64,000 nt of DNA. Source: Lysobacterales bacterium (GTDB lineage Bacteria; Pseudomonadota; Gammaproteobacteria; Xanthomonadales; Marinicellaceae). The translations under genes were made by a program, and so were the position numbers. Numbering within the stretch: position 1 is the first letter of the stretch; every line of letters starts with the position of its first letter. The DNA lies in NCBI GenBank assembly GCA_026988115.1, contig JALSLV010000108.1, forward strand, positions 84,790 through 148,789, in the 5' to 3' direction. The notes beneath the pieces are model-generated. The model searched no databases. It was not told the origin of the DNA and was given only the letters and a program-made list of their open reading frames with translations. This document shows, piece after piece, positions 41,530-50,837 of this stretch.

Positions 41530-42598
41530 TAACCACATCCCAAATATAATTTTCCAACACGGGAGCAAGTACGTTGAGTGAATATTTTTCCTCAACGACC
41601 TTTAAAGCCTTTTGTGAAATATTTTGCCTCAAATACGCATCGTTTAATAACAAGGATAAGCTATCAAACCATTGCTGATGAGTTTCAACTAAAAAACCAG
41701 TCTCACCATGGCTAATCAGCTCCTTATTAAAGCCAATATCCGTGCAAACGGCTGGGATTCCTGATGCCATGTAAGTTCGTGCCTTTCCACCTGATTTCCC
41801 CTTTGCCCACTCTTCGAGAGGTAAGGGCATAATGCCTACACTGAACTCTTTAAGTAAATCATTTTCACTTTCAAGTGCCCATTGCTCTTGCCTGACATTT
41901 ATTAACTCTGATTTAAAACTGCCACCACCGATGATTAACAACTCTAAATTATCAAAAGAAGCAGCCAATTTCTCTAATGGCTCTCGAATAAACTCTAAAT
42001 ATTTCTCAGTTGAAGGAGAACCCAACCAACCAATAACCAATTTATCACTGCTTAAATGTTCAGTTCTTGGTGTGATTTTTTTTAAATCTTCTGCAACAAA
42101 CACCGTTTTGGCACAGGCACAAAATTGACGTGCCTGAGCCGCCAAATAATCATTGCCTGCAAAAACACAATCAACCTTGCTAAATATTTTAGGGATTCTT
42201 TGGGGGTTTTTAAACTTGTCACTCATTGGCGTTGATGAACTTGGCTTAAAGATAAACAAAGCATCATCGTAGTCAAAAATCATTTTCTTATTTAAAACCC
42301 CACAAAACCATTCAAACCACAAGGGACCAAATGGCAAAGCTTCTCTTTGCATATAAACCACATCGTATTTTGCTAGCCTAAAAGCATCTTTTAAACGCCG
42401 TAACACGCCCTTAAATACCATCCATAACTTATAAAACAACCGTCCCTTTTGGTAAATTGAAATAAAATCCTTGTCAGAATAAAAACAAGAAACATCGCAT
42501 AAATGCCCTTTAGATTTCAAATAAGGCAAGTATTGATACACACGGTAACGACTACTAGCCCCTGCCATCGGATACTTGGTTAAAAACAGAATTTTCAA
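41522..42598 (-). CDS. GT4-like glycosyltransferase
   Basis: A 358-residue GT-B protein. The N-terminus reads MKILFLTKYPMAGASSRYRV when started at the TTG at 42598, which overlaps the previous stop as TTGA and matches how such enzymes begin. The ATG at 42628 would overlap by 34 nt. The C-terminal domain has LVIGWLGSPSTEKYLEFIRE and TYMASGIPAVCTDIGFNKEL. Sugar specificity is unknown. Confidence 0.8.
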   Translation of the reverse strand: MKILFLTKYPMAGASSRYRVYQYLPYLKSKGHLCDVSCFYSDKDFISIYQKGRLFYKLWMVFKGVLRRLKDAFRLAKYDVVYMQREALPFGPLWFEWFCGVLNKKMIFDYDDALFIFKPSSSTPMSDKFKNPQRIPKIFSKVDCVFAGNDYLAAQARQFCACAKTVFVAEDLKKITPRTEHLSSDKLVIGWLGSPSTEKYLEFIREPLEKLAASFDNLELLIIGGGSFKSELINVRQEQWALESENDLLKEFSVGIMPLPLEEWAKGKSGGKARTYMASGIPAVCTDIGFNKELISHGETGFLVETHQQWFDSLSLLLNDAYLRQNISQKALKVVEEKYSLNVLAPVLENYIWDVVNG

Positions 42599-43662
42599 GA
42601 CCGCACGCTCTGGTACAATGCAGACCATGATTTGGCGATTGCTGTGGCAGAAAAGTTATCTTTAGCGTATTTTTGCCCAGCACGCGCCAACTTGGCTCTC
42701 ATCTTTTCATCTTTTAAAATTAACTGCAATTTTTCATACATCTGAACTTTATCGCCTTTTGCAAACATTAAACCTGTTTTATTATCAACCACCAACTCAG
42801 ACAAACCACCTGCATCGCTGACAACAACCGTCTTACCAAGCATCATTGCCTCAGCAGCAGCCATACCAAAACCTTCAAATAAAGAAGGTAAAACAACTAG
42901 TTGAGACTGTGCCATAACAGAAAAAAATTGAGACTGAGGTAAAACGCCTGTAATTGTAACAGTTTTATCTAAATTTAAATGGTTAATTTTGTCAGATATT
43001 TCTGACTCTAAGACACCGCCTCCAGCAAAAATCCACGGATTGTTCATGCCATCATCTGTCAATTGGCGGATAACATCCAATAAATCCAAGTGCCCTTTTT
43101 CAGCAACCAATCGCCCAGGAACAACGATAGAATCATTAGCCCTTACTTTTAAATCAGGTACAACAATAGGGTTAGCAATAACTGAAATATCATTTAAATG
43201 ATAGTGCGATTGATAATGTTCTTTAACGGCTTTGGATACAGCAACATGGCAATTAACCCGATGGTTTGCAACGAATGAGGCCACTGATTTTTTTGTTTTT
43301 GCTTTAAGTGTTCGTGCAGGTTGTGCCAAATAACCCAAATTATGCAAAGAATTAACCCGCTTAAAAGAACCTGATAAAAATCCTGACAGTATTAACGAAC
43401 GGGTTAAGTGCGAATGCACAATATCAACACCCTGTTCTACACAGTACAGCTCAAGCTTTCTTCTTTTTTGCCAAAAACTCAATCCATTTAAACTAACAAC
43501 CTTGATGCCTTCTTTTTCTAAATCTGATTGTAAATCATACGGTTTTGATAAAACACAAACGCAAGACCCAATACCATTGGCTTGAGTCAAAGGCAGTAAG
43601 TTCAGTAAAGCATGCTCAGCCCCACCTCGACCTAATGTTTCAATAATATGTAAAACCTTCAT
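42595..43662 (-). CDS. GT4-family glycosyltransferase
   Basis: A 355-residue GT-B enzyme. It begins MKVLHIIETLGRGGAEHALL, the glycine-rich acceptor loop typical of GT4. The donor site has VVPGRLVAEKGHLDLLDVIR and SLFEGFGMAAAEAMMLGKTV with the EX7E motif. It is the first gene of the minus-strand half of the polysaccharide locus and reads away from the 176-nt divergent spacer. Confidence 0.88.
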   Translation of the reverse strand: MKVLHIIETLGRGGAEHALLNLLPLTQANGIGSCVCVLSKPYDLQSDLEKEGIKVVSLNGLSFWQKRRKLELYCVEQGVDIVHSHLTRSLILSGFLSGSFKRVNSLHNLGYLAQPARTLKAKTKKSVASFVANHRVNCHVAVSKAVKEHYQSHYHLNDISVIANPIVVPDLKVRANDSIVVPGRLVAEKGHLDLLDVIRQLTDDGMNNPWIFAGGGVLESEISDKINHLNLDKTVTITGVLPQSQFFSVMAQSQLVVLPSLFEGFGMAAAEAMMLGKTVVVSDAGGLSELVVDNKTGLMFAKGDKVQMYEKLQLILKDEKMRAKLARAGQKYAKDNFSATAIAKSWSALYQSVRS

Positions 43663-43838
43663 TTATTAATCTGTTATAATGAAGCGCTTATTTTAGCCTT
43701 AATTGAGAATAATAAAAGTATTATCACAAGGCTTATTAAGTAATTACAAACTCAAAACAAAAAAACCAAGCTTAATTTAGGTGATAAGATGCCAAAATTA
43801 AGATAAGTACAATATTTAACAAAACATTAATACACAAA
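43663..43838. promoter_or_regulatory. Divergent intergenic region of the polysaccharide locus
   Basis: This AT-rich 176-nt spacer separates the two divergent halves. It contains an inverted repeat, CTTAATTT (43771-43778) and AAATTAAG (43795-43802), and -10-like boxes (TACAAT at 43808-43813 on plus; TAAAAT on minus near 43690-43695), but I see no convincing -35 partners. No ops/RfaH element was found. Its promoter role is inferred from gene orientation. Confidence 0.45.
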
Positions 43839-44261
43839 ATGAATTCAAATTTTAATAATAAACCACAGGGTAAAATTTTAGATTTAAGTATTATGGGAGA
43901 TGATAGAGGCTCTTTAATTGCTCTTGAAAAATTTCATAATGTTCCGTTTGACATTAAACGAGTCTATTATATATTTGACACAAAGAAAGAAGTACGAAGA
44001 GGGTATCATGCTCATATCAATTTAAAACAATTGGCTATTTGTGTTCATGGCAGTTGTAAATTTTTGTTAGATAATGGAGACACTATAAACCACTTCACAT
44101 TAAATTCACCAGATAAAGGACTTTTAATTGAAGGGTTGATTTGGCGAGAAATGTACGACTTTAGTTCGGATTGTGTATTAATGGTTCTAGCTGATAGTTA
44201 CTATGATAAAGACGATTACATACAAAACTACAATCAATTCAAACAAAGCAAATTCTCATGA
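43839..44261 (+). CDS. FdtA/QdtA-like dTDP-4-dehydro-6-deoxyglucose isomerase
   Basis: A 140-residue single-domain cupin of the WxcM-like family. Signatures are FDIKRVYYIFDTKKEVRRGY followed by HAHINLKQLAICVHGSCKFL and a late DSYYDKDDYI. Such enzymes convert dTDP-4-keto-6-deoxyglucose to its 3-keto isomer, the first step to dTDP-Fuc3NAc or dTDP-Qui3NAc. Choice between the 4-epimers cannot be made by eye. The stop overlaps the next start as ATGA. Confidence 0.88.
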   Translation: MNSNFNNKPQGKILDLSIMGDDRGSLIALEKFHNVPFDIKRVYYIFDTKKEVRRGYHAHINLKQLAICVHGSCKFLLDNGDTINHFTLNSPDKGLLIEGLIWREMYDFSSDCVLMVLADSYYDKDDYIQNYNQFKQSKFS

Positions 44262-44773
44262 TTCATAAATTATCTGATGTAGCCACAATCAACATTGGTA
44301 AACAAACCAATATTTGGCAATATTGCGTTATATTAAAAGGTGCCATTATAGGTTCAAACTGCAACATATGTTCACATGTATTTATTGAAAATAAAGTAAT
44401 CATAGGTAATAACGTTACTATCAAAAATGGAGTACAATTATGGGACGGTATCACATTAGAAGACAATGTATTTATTGGATCCAATGTCACCTTCACAAAT
44501 GACAACAAACCACGTAGTAAAAAACCAAATAAATCATTTAAAGACACAATTATTGAAGAAGGTGCTTCAATTGGAGCAAATAGCACAATTCTTAATGGTA
44601 TCACTATTTGCAAATATTCTTTTGTTGGTGCAGCAAGTCTCATCACAAAAAACATAGGTCGAAATGAGTTGTGGTATGGTTCCCCAGCAAAATTCATTGG
44701 CTTTATATGCAAATGTGGAAACAACTGTGATGAATCATACCAATGTAAAGAATGTATGAGTATAAAGAAATGA
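44258..44773 (+). CDS. Left-handed beta-helix N-acetyltransferase (FdtC/QdtC-like)
   Basis: A 171-residue hexapeptide-repeat acyltransferase, with repeats such as [20 protein letters not shown] and [16 protein letters not shown]. It probably acetylates the 3-amino sugar nucleotide made by its neighbours. The C-terminus carries a four-cysteine cluster ([16 protein letters not shown]) that could bind zinc. It overlaps the aminotransferase start by 4 nt. Confidence 0.85.
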   Translation: MIHKLSDVATINIGKQTNIWQYCVILKGAIIGSNCNICSHVFIENKVIIGNNVTIKNGVQLWDGITLEDNVFIGSNVTFTNDNKPRSKKPNKSFKDTIIEEGASIGANSTILNGITICKYSFVGAASLITKNIGRNELWYGSPAKFIGFICKCGNNCDESYQCKECMSIKK

Positions 44774-45867
44774 TTCCTTTCTTAGATTTAAAGAGAATAA
44801 ATAAACAATATCGAAAAGATTTAATCGATTCCTGCACAAGAGTCATTGATAGTGGTTGGTATATCCAAGGAAGTGAATGTGACTCATTTGAGACAAATTT
44901 TGCAATTTATTGCGGTACAAAATTTGCTATCGGTGTAGCAAATGGGTTGGATGCGCTTAAACTTATTCTTCTTGCATACATTGAACTTGGAGAGATGACA
45001 AAAGGTGATGAAGTCATTGTCCCAGCAAATACCTATATCGCCTCTTTACTTGCCATCTCCGATGCAGGACTAACCCCTGTGTTGGTTGAGCCTAGTATAG
45101 ATAATTACTTAATTGATACTAATAAAATATCAGAACTTATTACAAATAAAACAAGAGCCATAATGCCCGTGCACCTCTATGGACAAACGTGTCCAATGCA
45201 TGAAATTCAAACACTAGCAAAATTTTATAATTTGAAAATCATCGAAGACTCTGCACAATCACATGGAGCATATTATAACAATGTTAGGTGTGGAAACCTT
45301 GGAGATGCTAGTGGGTTTAGCTTTTACCCCGGTAAGAATTTGGGAGCTCTTGGTGATGCTGGTGCTATTACTACAAATGACGAAAAACTAGCTGATATGA
45401 TAAGAGTTTTAGCCAATTATGGAAGTAGAGAAAAATACATTAACCTTTATAAAGGCAGTAATAGTCGACTAGATGAAATACAAGCCGCTCTTTTAAATGT
45501 TAAACTCAATTATTTAGATACTGAAATTCAACATAGAAGAGAGATTGCCTCTTTGTATTTATCTAATATAAATAACAGCAAGATTGTCTTACCTAACAAA
45601 CCAATAGAGGACAATCATGTTTGGCATGTTTTTGTTATTCGATATAAAAACAGAGCCCATTTTCAGGATTATTTATTAGAAAATGATATTCAAACCTTAA
45701 TACATTATCCAATTCCTCCACACAAACAGAATGCCTATAAAGAATTCAATCATTTGAGTTTTACAGTCACCGAGAAAATTCACCAACAAGTACTAAGTCT
45801 TCCCATTAGTCCTATTCAGTCTATTGAATCAACTCAGACTATTATCGATATTATAAATAAATATTAG
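44770..45867 (+). CDS. DegT/DnrJ/EryC1 PLP aminotransferase (FdtB/QdtB-like)
   Basis: A 365-residue sugar aminotransferase. The start at the ATG at 44770 ([17 protein letters not shown]) overlaps the upstream stop as ATGA and matches the family. Visible are [14 protein letters not shown] and the PLP lysine in [20 protein letters not shown]. With the isomerase and acyltransferase it makes a dTDP-3-acetamido-3,6-dideoxyhexose. The dTDP-glucose synthase and dehydratase needed upstream are not in the window. Confidence 0.92.
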   Translation: MIPFLDLKRINKQYRKDLIDSCTRVIDSGWYIQGSECDSFETNFAIYCGTKFAIGVANGLDALKLILLAYIELGEMTKGDEVIVPANTYIASLLAISDAGLTPVLVEPSIDNYLIDTNKISELITNKTRAIMPVHLYGQTCPMHEIQTLAKFYNLKIIEDSAQSHGAYYNNVRCGNLGDASGFSFYPGKNLGALGDAGAITTNDEKLADMIRVLANYGSREKYINLYKGSNSRLDEIQAALLNVKLNYLDTEIQHRREIASLYLSNINNSKIVLPNKPIEDNHVWHVFVIRYKNRAHFQDYLLENDIQTLIHYPIPPHKQNAYKEFNHLSFTVTEKIHQQVLSLPISPIQSIESTQTIIDIINKY

Positions 45868-45871
45868 TTTT

Positions 45872-46489
45872 ATGAAAAATTCTATATATAACTTCTTATT
45901 ATTACTTTTCAAATTTCAAAATAGATTGTTTGGTGAGTTTTGGAGATCCAAAGCTAAACCATATTTTCACAAAACATCAATATATTATGCTCGTATTAGG
46001 TTTTTATACAGATCTATAAACTTTATTAAATACGGTAAAGACTGCTCCCTCGGAAAAAAAGTTATACTAAACTGTCCTAATTTAGAATTAGGCACCCATG
46101 TTACCCTTAGAAGTTATGTACAAATTAGTGGCAAAGGAAGACTAAACATTGGAGACAATACATCCATCAATGAATATTCCATTATTTCATGCCAAAAGTC
46201 CATAACTATTGGAAGCAATGTCATGCTTGCTCCTTATGTATATATTCTCGATGTTGACCATAAATTCAAGTCAATTAATATCCCAATTACTCAACAAGGC
46301 TATACAACTGGCGATGTAAATATAGGTGATAATGTATGGATAGGAACAAATACAATTATTACTAAAGGAGTCACTATTGGTGAGGGATCAATTATTGGAA
46401 GTAATAGTGTTGTCACAAAAAATATCGCACCCTTTTCAATTGTTGCAGGTTCTCCAGCAAAATTAATTAGGATGAGAAAAAAACAATGA
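45872..46489 (+). CDS. Left-handed beta-helix acyltransferase
   Basis: A 205-residue protein with a basic, partly hydrophobic N-terminal 60 residues and then hexapeptide repeats (ELGTHVTLRSYVQISGKGRL, GDNVWIGTNTIITKGVTIGE, GSNSVVTKNI). The central LDVDHKF region contains the catalytic-type histidine found in sugar O-acetyltransferases. It probably O-acetylates the polysaccharide or its precursor. The target is unknown. It overlaps the flippase start as ATGA. Confidence 0.82.
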   Translation: MKNSIYNFLLLLFKFQNRLFGEFWRSKAKPYFHKTSIYYARIRFLYRSINFIKYGKDCSLGKKVILNCPNLELGTHVTLRSYVQISGKGRLNIGDNTSINEYSIISCQKSITIGSNVMLAPYVYILDVDHKFKSINIPITQQGYTTGDVNIGDNVWIGTNTIITKGVTIGEGSIIGSNSVVTKNIAPFSIVAGSPAKLIRMRKKQ

Positions 46490-47919
46490 GGCGAATGCTA
46501 AAAGTTACTGCATTGATGTCATCAACTACAGTAATAAACATTATCCTTAACACAATAAAAGTAAAAGTCATGGCTATCCTCATTGGCACCTCAGGGATGG
46601 GGGTTTTCAGCCTTTTCCAATCTATTTATAATGTTCTATTATCACTAGGAGGAATTGTTGCTGGTGGCAGTGTAGTAAAAGCTGTCGCTGAAACCAATAC
46701 ATCTAAAAATCATTATCAATTACAAATTTTACAGTTTTTATTGATACGTATGGCATTACTAACTGGGCTGCTTAGTGGTTTAATTATCTATCTATTTAGT
46801 AAACCTATTGCATTAAAAATATTTGACGACATCTCTTTTCAACCTGATATTCAATTAATGTCATTCGTTCCCGTTATAATTAATTTATCCTTATTTTGGC
46901 AATCTTGGTTAAACGGATTAAGGCAAGTTAAAAAAATTGCTAAAATCAGACTTTTTTCAAGTTTTATCATTACAATATCAACCATTGTACTTCTTTATTT
47001 TTTTCATGAAGATGCCATTATATATATAATACTCATACTTCCAGTTCCTGCATTTATTATTAGTCGATTAAAATCAGACTCCCTTGGTAAACCAAAACAA
47101 ATAATTACACGGAAAAGCTTTATTGATATTTTGAATGTCATTAAATTAGGAATGGCTTTAGTTATAGTTTCATTAATTTTTCAATTTGGCATTTTTTACG
47201 CACGGTCACTCATTACGGAATATGGAGGACTAGCTAGTACAGGTATTGTTTTTGCATCATGGGCAATATCCATGTCATATGTTGAGATATTCTTAAGTGC
47301 ATTAAGCGTTGAATATTACCCAAGACTCGTTGAATTGAAAAATGACTTAAATGCAACTAATCAACTGATTAACAAACAAATTAATTTACTCCTGATGGTT
47401 ATTTTTCCTGTACTTATAGGTCTTTACATTCTGGCACCTTTTATAATTCCTCTTTTATACAGCGAAAATTTTAATCAAGCCTCTTCAATTCTGAGATACC
47501 AACTAATTGGGGACATTTTTAAAATAATGTCATGGATTTTGGGATATGTTTTAATTGTTCATGGCTACATTAAAATCTCTCTATTATTACAAATACAATG
47601 GATTGCCGTTTATCTTTTATTTTTACTGTTTGGATTTGAGTCATTTGGGCTTGATATTACAGGCATTGCATTTCTTGCGAGTTACTTATTGAACTTTATA
47701 CTTGTTTTTATTTTTTTATCCTCAAAAATAAAATTTAAATTCACTCAAAAGAACATACAACTAATAAGTAGCATTATCGTTATTTCAGTTCTATTAGTTA
47801 GCTTACATTATTTTTCAATTGAAAATTTAATGGTAACAATAATACAATTTATAATTGCTCTCTATTATACAATCTTTGCAATCAAAAAAATAAAACAACA
47901 AATAAAAACTTATGAATAA
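46486..47919 (+). CDS. Wzx-type polysaccharide flippase
   Basis: A 477-residue membrane protein of the MATE/polysaccharide transporter type with about 12-14 hydrophobic segments. The N-terminus (MLKVTALMSSTTVINIILNT) and GTSGMGVFSLFQSIYNVLLS resemble WzxE-like flippases. It would flip the undecaprenyl-linked repeat unit across the inner membrane before polymerisation by the Wzy-like protein. It overlaps the GT2 start by 8 nt. Confidence 0.88.
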   Translation: MRRMLKVTALMSSTTVINIILNTIKVKVMAILIGTSGMGVFSLFQSIYNVLLSLGGIVAGGSVVKAVAETNTSKNHYQLQILQFLLIRMALLTGLLSGLIIYLFSKPIALKIFDDISFQPDIQLMSFVPVIINLSLFWQSWLNGLRQVKKIAKIRLFSSFIITISTIVLLYFFHEDAIIYIILILPVPAFIISRLKSDSLGKPKQIITRKSFIDILNVIKLGMALVIVSLIFQFGIFYARSLITEYGGLASTGIVFASWAISMSYVEIFLSALSVEYYPRLVELKNDLNATNQLINKQINLLLMVIFPVLIGLYILAPFIIPLLYSENFNQASSILRYQLIGDIFKIMSWILGYVLIVHGYIKISLLLQIQWIAVYLLFLLFGFESFGLDITGIAFLASYLLNFILVFIFLSSKIKFKFTQKNIQLISSIIVISVLLVSLHYFSIENLMVTIIQFIIALYYTIFAIKKIKQQIKTYE

Positions 47920-48844
47920 TAAGCAGCCACTAGTCACTATCATAATACCATCCTATAACCATGCACAATATATTGAAAATGCTATTGAAAGTGTAAAAAA
48001 TCAAACCTATAATAATTGGGAACTGATTATAATAGATGATGGGTCAACAGATAATACTCATGAAGTATTAAGAAATTTATCATTTGATAGCAGAATTACT
48101 ATTATTTTAAACAATAATAATAAAAAACAATCCGCTAGATTAAACCAAGCAATAAAACTAGCAAAAGGAAAATTCATTAGTTTACTTGCCTCAGATGATT
48201 GGTATTTACCTGAAAAAACAGAACTGCAAATTAATCAGTTTAATAAACTATCAAATGAATATGGCGTTGTCTATTCTGGTGGCTACCGTTTTTTTGAAGA
48301 TACAGGTCAAATAACCGAAACAAAAACAAATAATGACATGAAACGTGGCTGGATACTTAAAAATTTATTGCTTGAACCTTTTTTTATTTATCCAATTTCA
48401 CCACTGGTTAGAAAATCTTGTTTTCAAACCTATCCATTTGATGAGACTTACTTTGCGGAAGGTGAAGCTATATATTTCAAAATTGCAATGAAGTATAAAT
48501 TTGATTTCATAGACAAGCCATTGGTTATAATGCGTGACCACACTTACAATATTGGAGGAAATATCGAAAGGATGCTAGAAGACAATGTCCGCTACAGACA
48601 GGACTTGTTTTTGCATAAAGATTTTCCCATTGAATTAATGCAATATAAAGGTATAGTGCTAGGTAAAATATATAAACTCAAAGGTTGGGAATATATTAGA
48701 ATAAAAAAAAATTACACGAAGGGAAAAAGTGCTTTAATCAATGCTATCAAAGTCAACAAACTACTGATATTTGATAAACGTATCATTGTTGGTTTATTTT
48801 TATCATTTTTACCAAAGAGTTTTTCTAATTTTATAAATAGATAA
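47912..48844 (+). CDS. GT2-family glycosyltransferase
   Basis: A 310-residue GT-A enzyme. It starts VTIIIPSYNHAQYIENAIES and has NWELIIIDDGSTDNTHEVL followed by the metal-binding DxD-like SDDWYLPEKTE. The remainder is a variable acceptor region (RDHTYNIGG). It is the last gene of the coupled plus-strand run; a repeat starts two bases after its stop (48846). Confidence 0.88.
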   Translation: MNNKQPLVTIIIPSYNHAQYIENAIESVKNQTYNNWELIIIDDGSTDNTHEVLRNLSFDSRITIILNNNNKKQSARLNQAIKLAKGKFISLLASDDWYLPEKTELQINQFNKLSNEYGVVYSGGYRFFEDTGQITETKTNNDMKRGWILKNLLLEPFFIYPISPLVRKSCFQTYPFDETYFAEGEAIYFKIAMKYKFDFIDKPLVIMRDHTYNIGGNIERMLEDNVRYRQDLFLHKDFPIELMQYKGIVLGKIYKLKGWEYIRIKKNYTKGKSALINAIKVNKLLIFDKRIIVGLFLSFLPKSFSNFINR

Positions 48845-48845
48845 C

Positions 48846-48879
48846 TGTATAGTTTCATAACGTTGTTGATGGACAATTA
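48846..48879 (+). repeat. Dispersed repeat copy 1 (partner at 63878-63910)
   Basis: This 34-nt sequence beginning TGTATAGTTTCATAACGTTG matches 63878-63910 in the same orientation at about 27 of 33 positions. Here it lies between the GT2 stop and the convergent FkbM gene. There is no gene in this 60-nt spacer. Confidence 0.6.
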
Positions 48880-48904
48880 ATTACATCCAAATCTAATCCC
48901 ACCA

Positions 48905-49774
48905 TTATTTGTAAGCTAAAACATCTCTACCTGAAAGTTTCATTAATTTAAATCCATGCAAGGTAAGAAAACTAGAAATTTCAGCTAATTGCGTATGTGT
49001 TTCAAAAATAATATTCTCTACTTTATCTAACACATCTTCTCCACCTTGCAGGGCTTTTAATTCAGCACCTTCAATATCCATTTTCATTAAATCAACCTTA
49101 TCAACATTTGCTAGCACATGAGAAAGAGTCGTGGTCATAACTTTTACTGACTCAGTTTCAATACCATTATGTATTATTTCTATACTTGCCATCCCGTACT
49201 TATTATTTGGAACATTGGCAACAATTGTTTCATCTTTTGTGTCCGACAAAGCTTGTTCAATAATATTTATATTCTGTTGATTATTCATCATAATATGCTT
49301 TTTTAAACGTTTTATTGTTAATGGAATCATTTCTATAGAAATAACTTTTCCTTCATCTCCCACAATAGAGCTTGCTAAAATTGAATAAACACCTATATTA
49401 GCACCTGCATCAACAAAAACAGAACCAATAGTTAACCTCTCTTTTATGCATTTATATACATTTGCCTCCCTATTTGGAAGAATATGCCAAAGATCATCTG
49501 TATATTTTCGCACATTAAAAGTACCATTCCCTTTAACATATACACCTGTATCAAATAATAAAACTGGATTTTGCCACTTCAACAGTGACTTCAAAGATGT
49601 AATAGGAGATAAAAGCGCTGAAAACACTAATTTCATTTGATCTAAGAATGTAACACCTCGAATCTGTTTGAGAATAACCAACCAACGCCATAATCGTTTA
49701 AAATAGTTTGTGGCTCCTCTATAAATTTTTCTTACAATTTTAGGTGTAAAAGGTTTTAATTTTTGTTTTATCAT
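48905..49774 (-). CDS. FkbM-family SAM-dependent methyltransferase
   Basis: A 289-residue protein with an N-terminal basic extension and a class I methyltransferase fold. The SAM site is SVFVDAGANIGVYSILASSI, followed by EMIPLTIKRLKKH and DLMKMDIEGAELKALQGGED, the FkbM signature. It may O-methylate a sugar of the polysaccharide. It is convergent to GT2 and divergent (35 nt) from the next acyltransferase. Confidence 0.87.
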   Translation of the reverse strand: MIKQKLKPFTPKIVRKIYRGATNYFKRLWRWLVILKQIRGVTFLDQMKLVFSALLSPITSLKSLLKWQNPVLLFDTGVYVKGNGTFNVRKYTDDLWHILPNREANVYKCIKERLTIGSVFVDAGANIGVYSILASSIVGDEGKVISIEMIPLTIKRLKKHIMMNNQQNINIIEQALSDTKDETIVANVPNNKYGMASIEIIHNGIETESVKVMTTTLSHVLANVDKVDLMKMDIEGAELKALQGGEDVLDKVENIIFETHTQLAEISSFLTLHGFKLMKLSGRDVLAYK

Positions 49775-49809
49775 AGTTGGTTAGTATGGTATTATTATCA
49801 ATTTAATAA

Positions 49810-50391
49810 ATGGTTCTAATTATAAAAACACTTTTTCAAAAAATAGAAAGCCTTATTGTATATTCATTAAGAAGATTTTCAAACAAATGTTCAGTTGTTA
49901 TGCTTAAACTAGGCTCAAAATCAATTCAACTTGGCGCTAATACCGTTGTGAAATCCTATAAGTCAATTCGAACTATTGATGGGGGCAATATTACAATTGG
50001 TCAGAATTGTTGTATTGATTATGGTGCAGAAATTTATGCAAAAAAAGGGAAAATCATTATAGGAGACAATGTCTATATTGGTAAAGGCACCTATATTGTT
50101 AGTCAAGATTCTATTAAAATTGGTAACGATTGTCAAATAGCAGCTTATTGCATTATACGTGATTCAAATCACGGCATTAATAAAAGCCAATTAATTCGCA
50201 GCCAAAAAGATACTATACAAAAACTATTCATTGGTAATGATGTCTGGATTGGAAGCCATGTAAGCATCACCCCTGGTACCAAATTAAATGATGGTGTTGT
50301 CATTGGTACCCATTCAGTAGTTAACAAAGAAATTGAAGAATACGGTATTGCCGTAGGGATACCAGCAAAACTGATTAAATATAGGCAATAA
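49810..50391 (+). CDS. Left-handed beta-helix acyltransferase
   Basis: A 193-residue hexapeptide acyltransferase, the third in the locus. Repeats include GGNITIGQNCCIDYGAEIYA, GDNVYIGKGTYIVSQDSIKI and GNDVWIGSHVSITPGTKLND. The IIRDSNHGI region holds the probable catalytic histidine. Its layout is like that of the gene at 45872-46489. It is the last polysaccharide gene before repeat-rich sequence begins. Confidence 0.82.
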   Translation: MVLIIKTLFQKIESLIVYSLRRFSNKCSVVMLKLGSKSIQLGANTVVKSYKSIRTIDGGNITIGQNCCIDYGAEIYAKKGKIIIGDNVYIGKGTYIVSQDSIKIGNDCQIAAYCIIRDSNHGINKSQLIRSQKDTIQKLFIGNDVWIGSHVSITPGTKLNDGVVIGTHSVVNKEIEEYGIAVGIPAKLIKYRQ

Positions 50392-50555
50392 TTACAAGGT
50401 TAATCCCCCTGAACCCGAGATAATATTTGCACGACTTTGCGCCTTCTTTCAGGTCTTTAAAGTCTTTGCGTGATGCTATTGCCCTTGATTTTCTTTAAAG
50501 GTGTGATGATAATCCATTACACTGGGGGGTCAAGTTGCATTCCCAACAATACTTT
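50392..50555. other. Repeat-rich spacer
   Basis: There is no gene here. It contains TTTGCG-type phrases (50441-50480) that recur near 51773, and from 50524 a G-run followed by GTCAAGTTGC and AACAATACTTTCT, a phrase shared with 51471-51489 and 53107-53147. The toxin stop codon at 50556 lies at the end of this repeat. Confidence 0.5.
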
Positions 50556-50837
50556 CTACAAGCCTAATTCACTGTGCGAACCAAGACGCACAAGCTGCAA
50601 AATTTCATCATCTGGTTTTCGATAAATTAAGATTAAATCTGGTCGTATGTGGCAATCTCTGTGATCAACCCAATTTCCTGTTAATGCATGATCCCTATGT
50701 CTTGCCTCAAGCGGCTCATCAGCCAATAACAATTTCAACGCATCCACAAAATTAGATTCTAAAACATACGCATATTGTCCTTTTGACTCACGCTTATAAT
50801 CCTTCTTAAAACGATTGGTTCTTTCAATCTTCCGCAC
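50556..50837 (-). CDS. yafQ: YafQ-family mRNA interferase toxin
   Basis: A 93-residue RelE-superfamily toxin. It carries the YafQ C-terminal signature DCHIRPDLILIYRK and LQLVRLGSHSELGL, with the catalytic histidine near residue 88. The start is a GTG inside the antitoxin gene (14-nt overlap). It would cleave ribosome-bound mRNA when not bound by its antitoxin. It looks intact. Confidence 0.88.
   Translation of the reverse strand: MRKIERTNRFKKDYKRESKGQYAYVLESNFVDALKLLLADEPLEARHRDHALTGNWVDHRDCHIRPDLILIYRKPDDEILQLVRLGSHSELGL

Noticed and set aside
43675..43680. TATAAT at the edge of the divergent spacer
   Set aside because: It has no suitable -35 at 16-18 nt on either strand and lies at the start of the glycosyltransferase gene.
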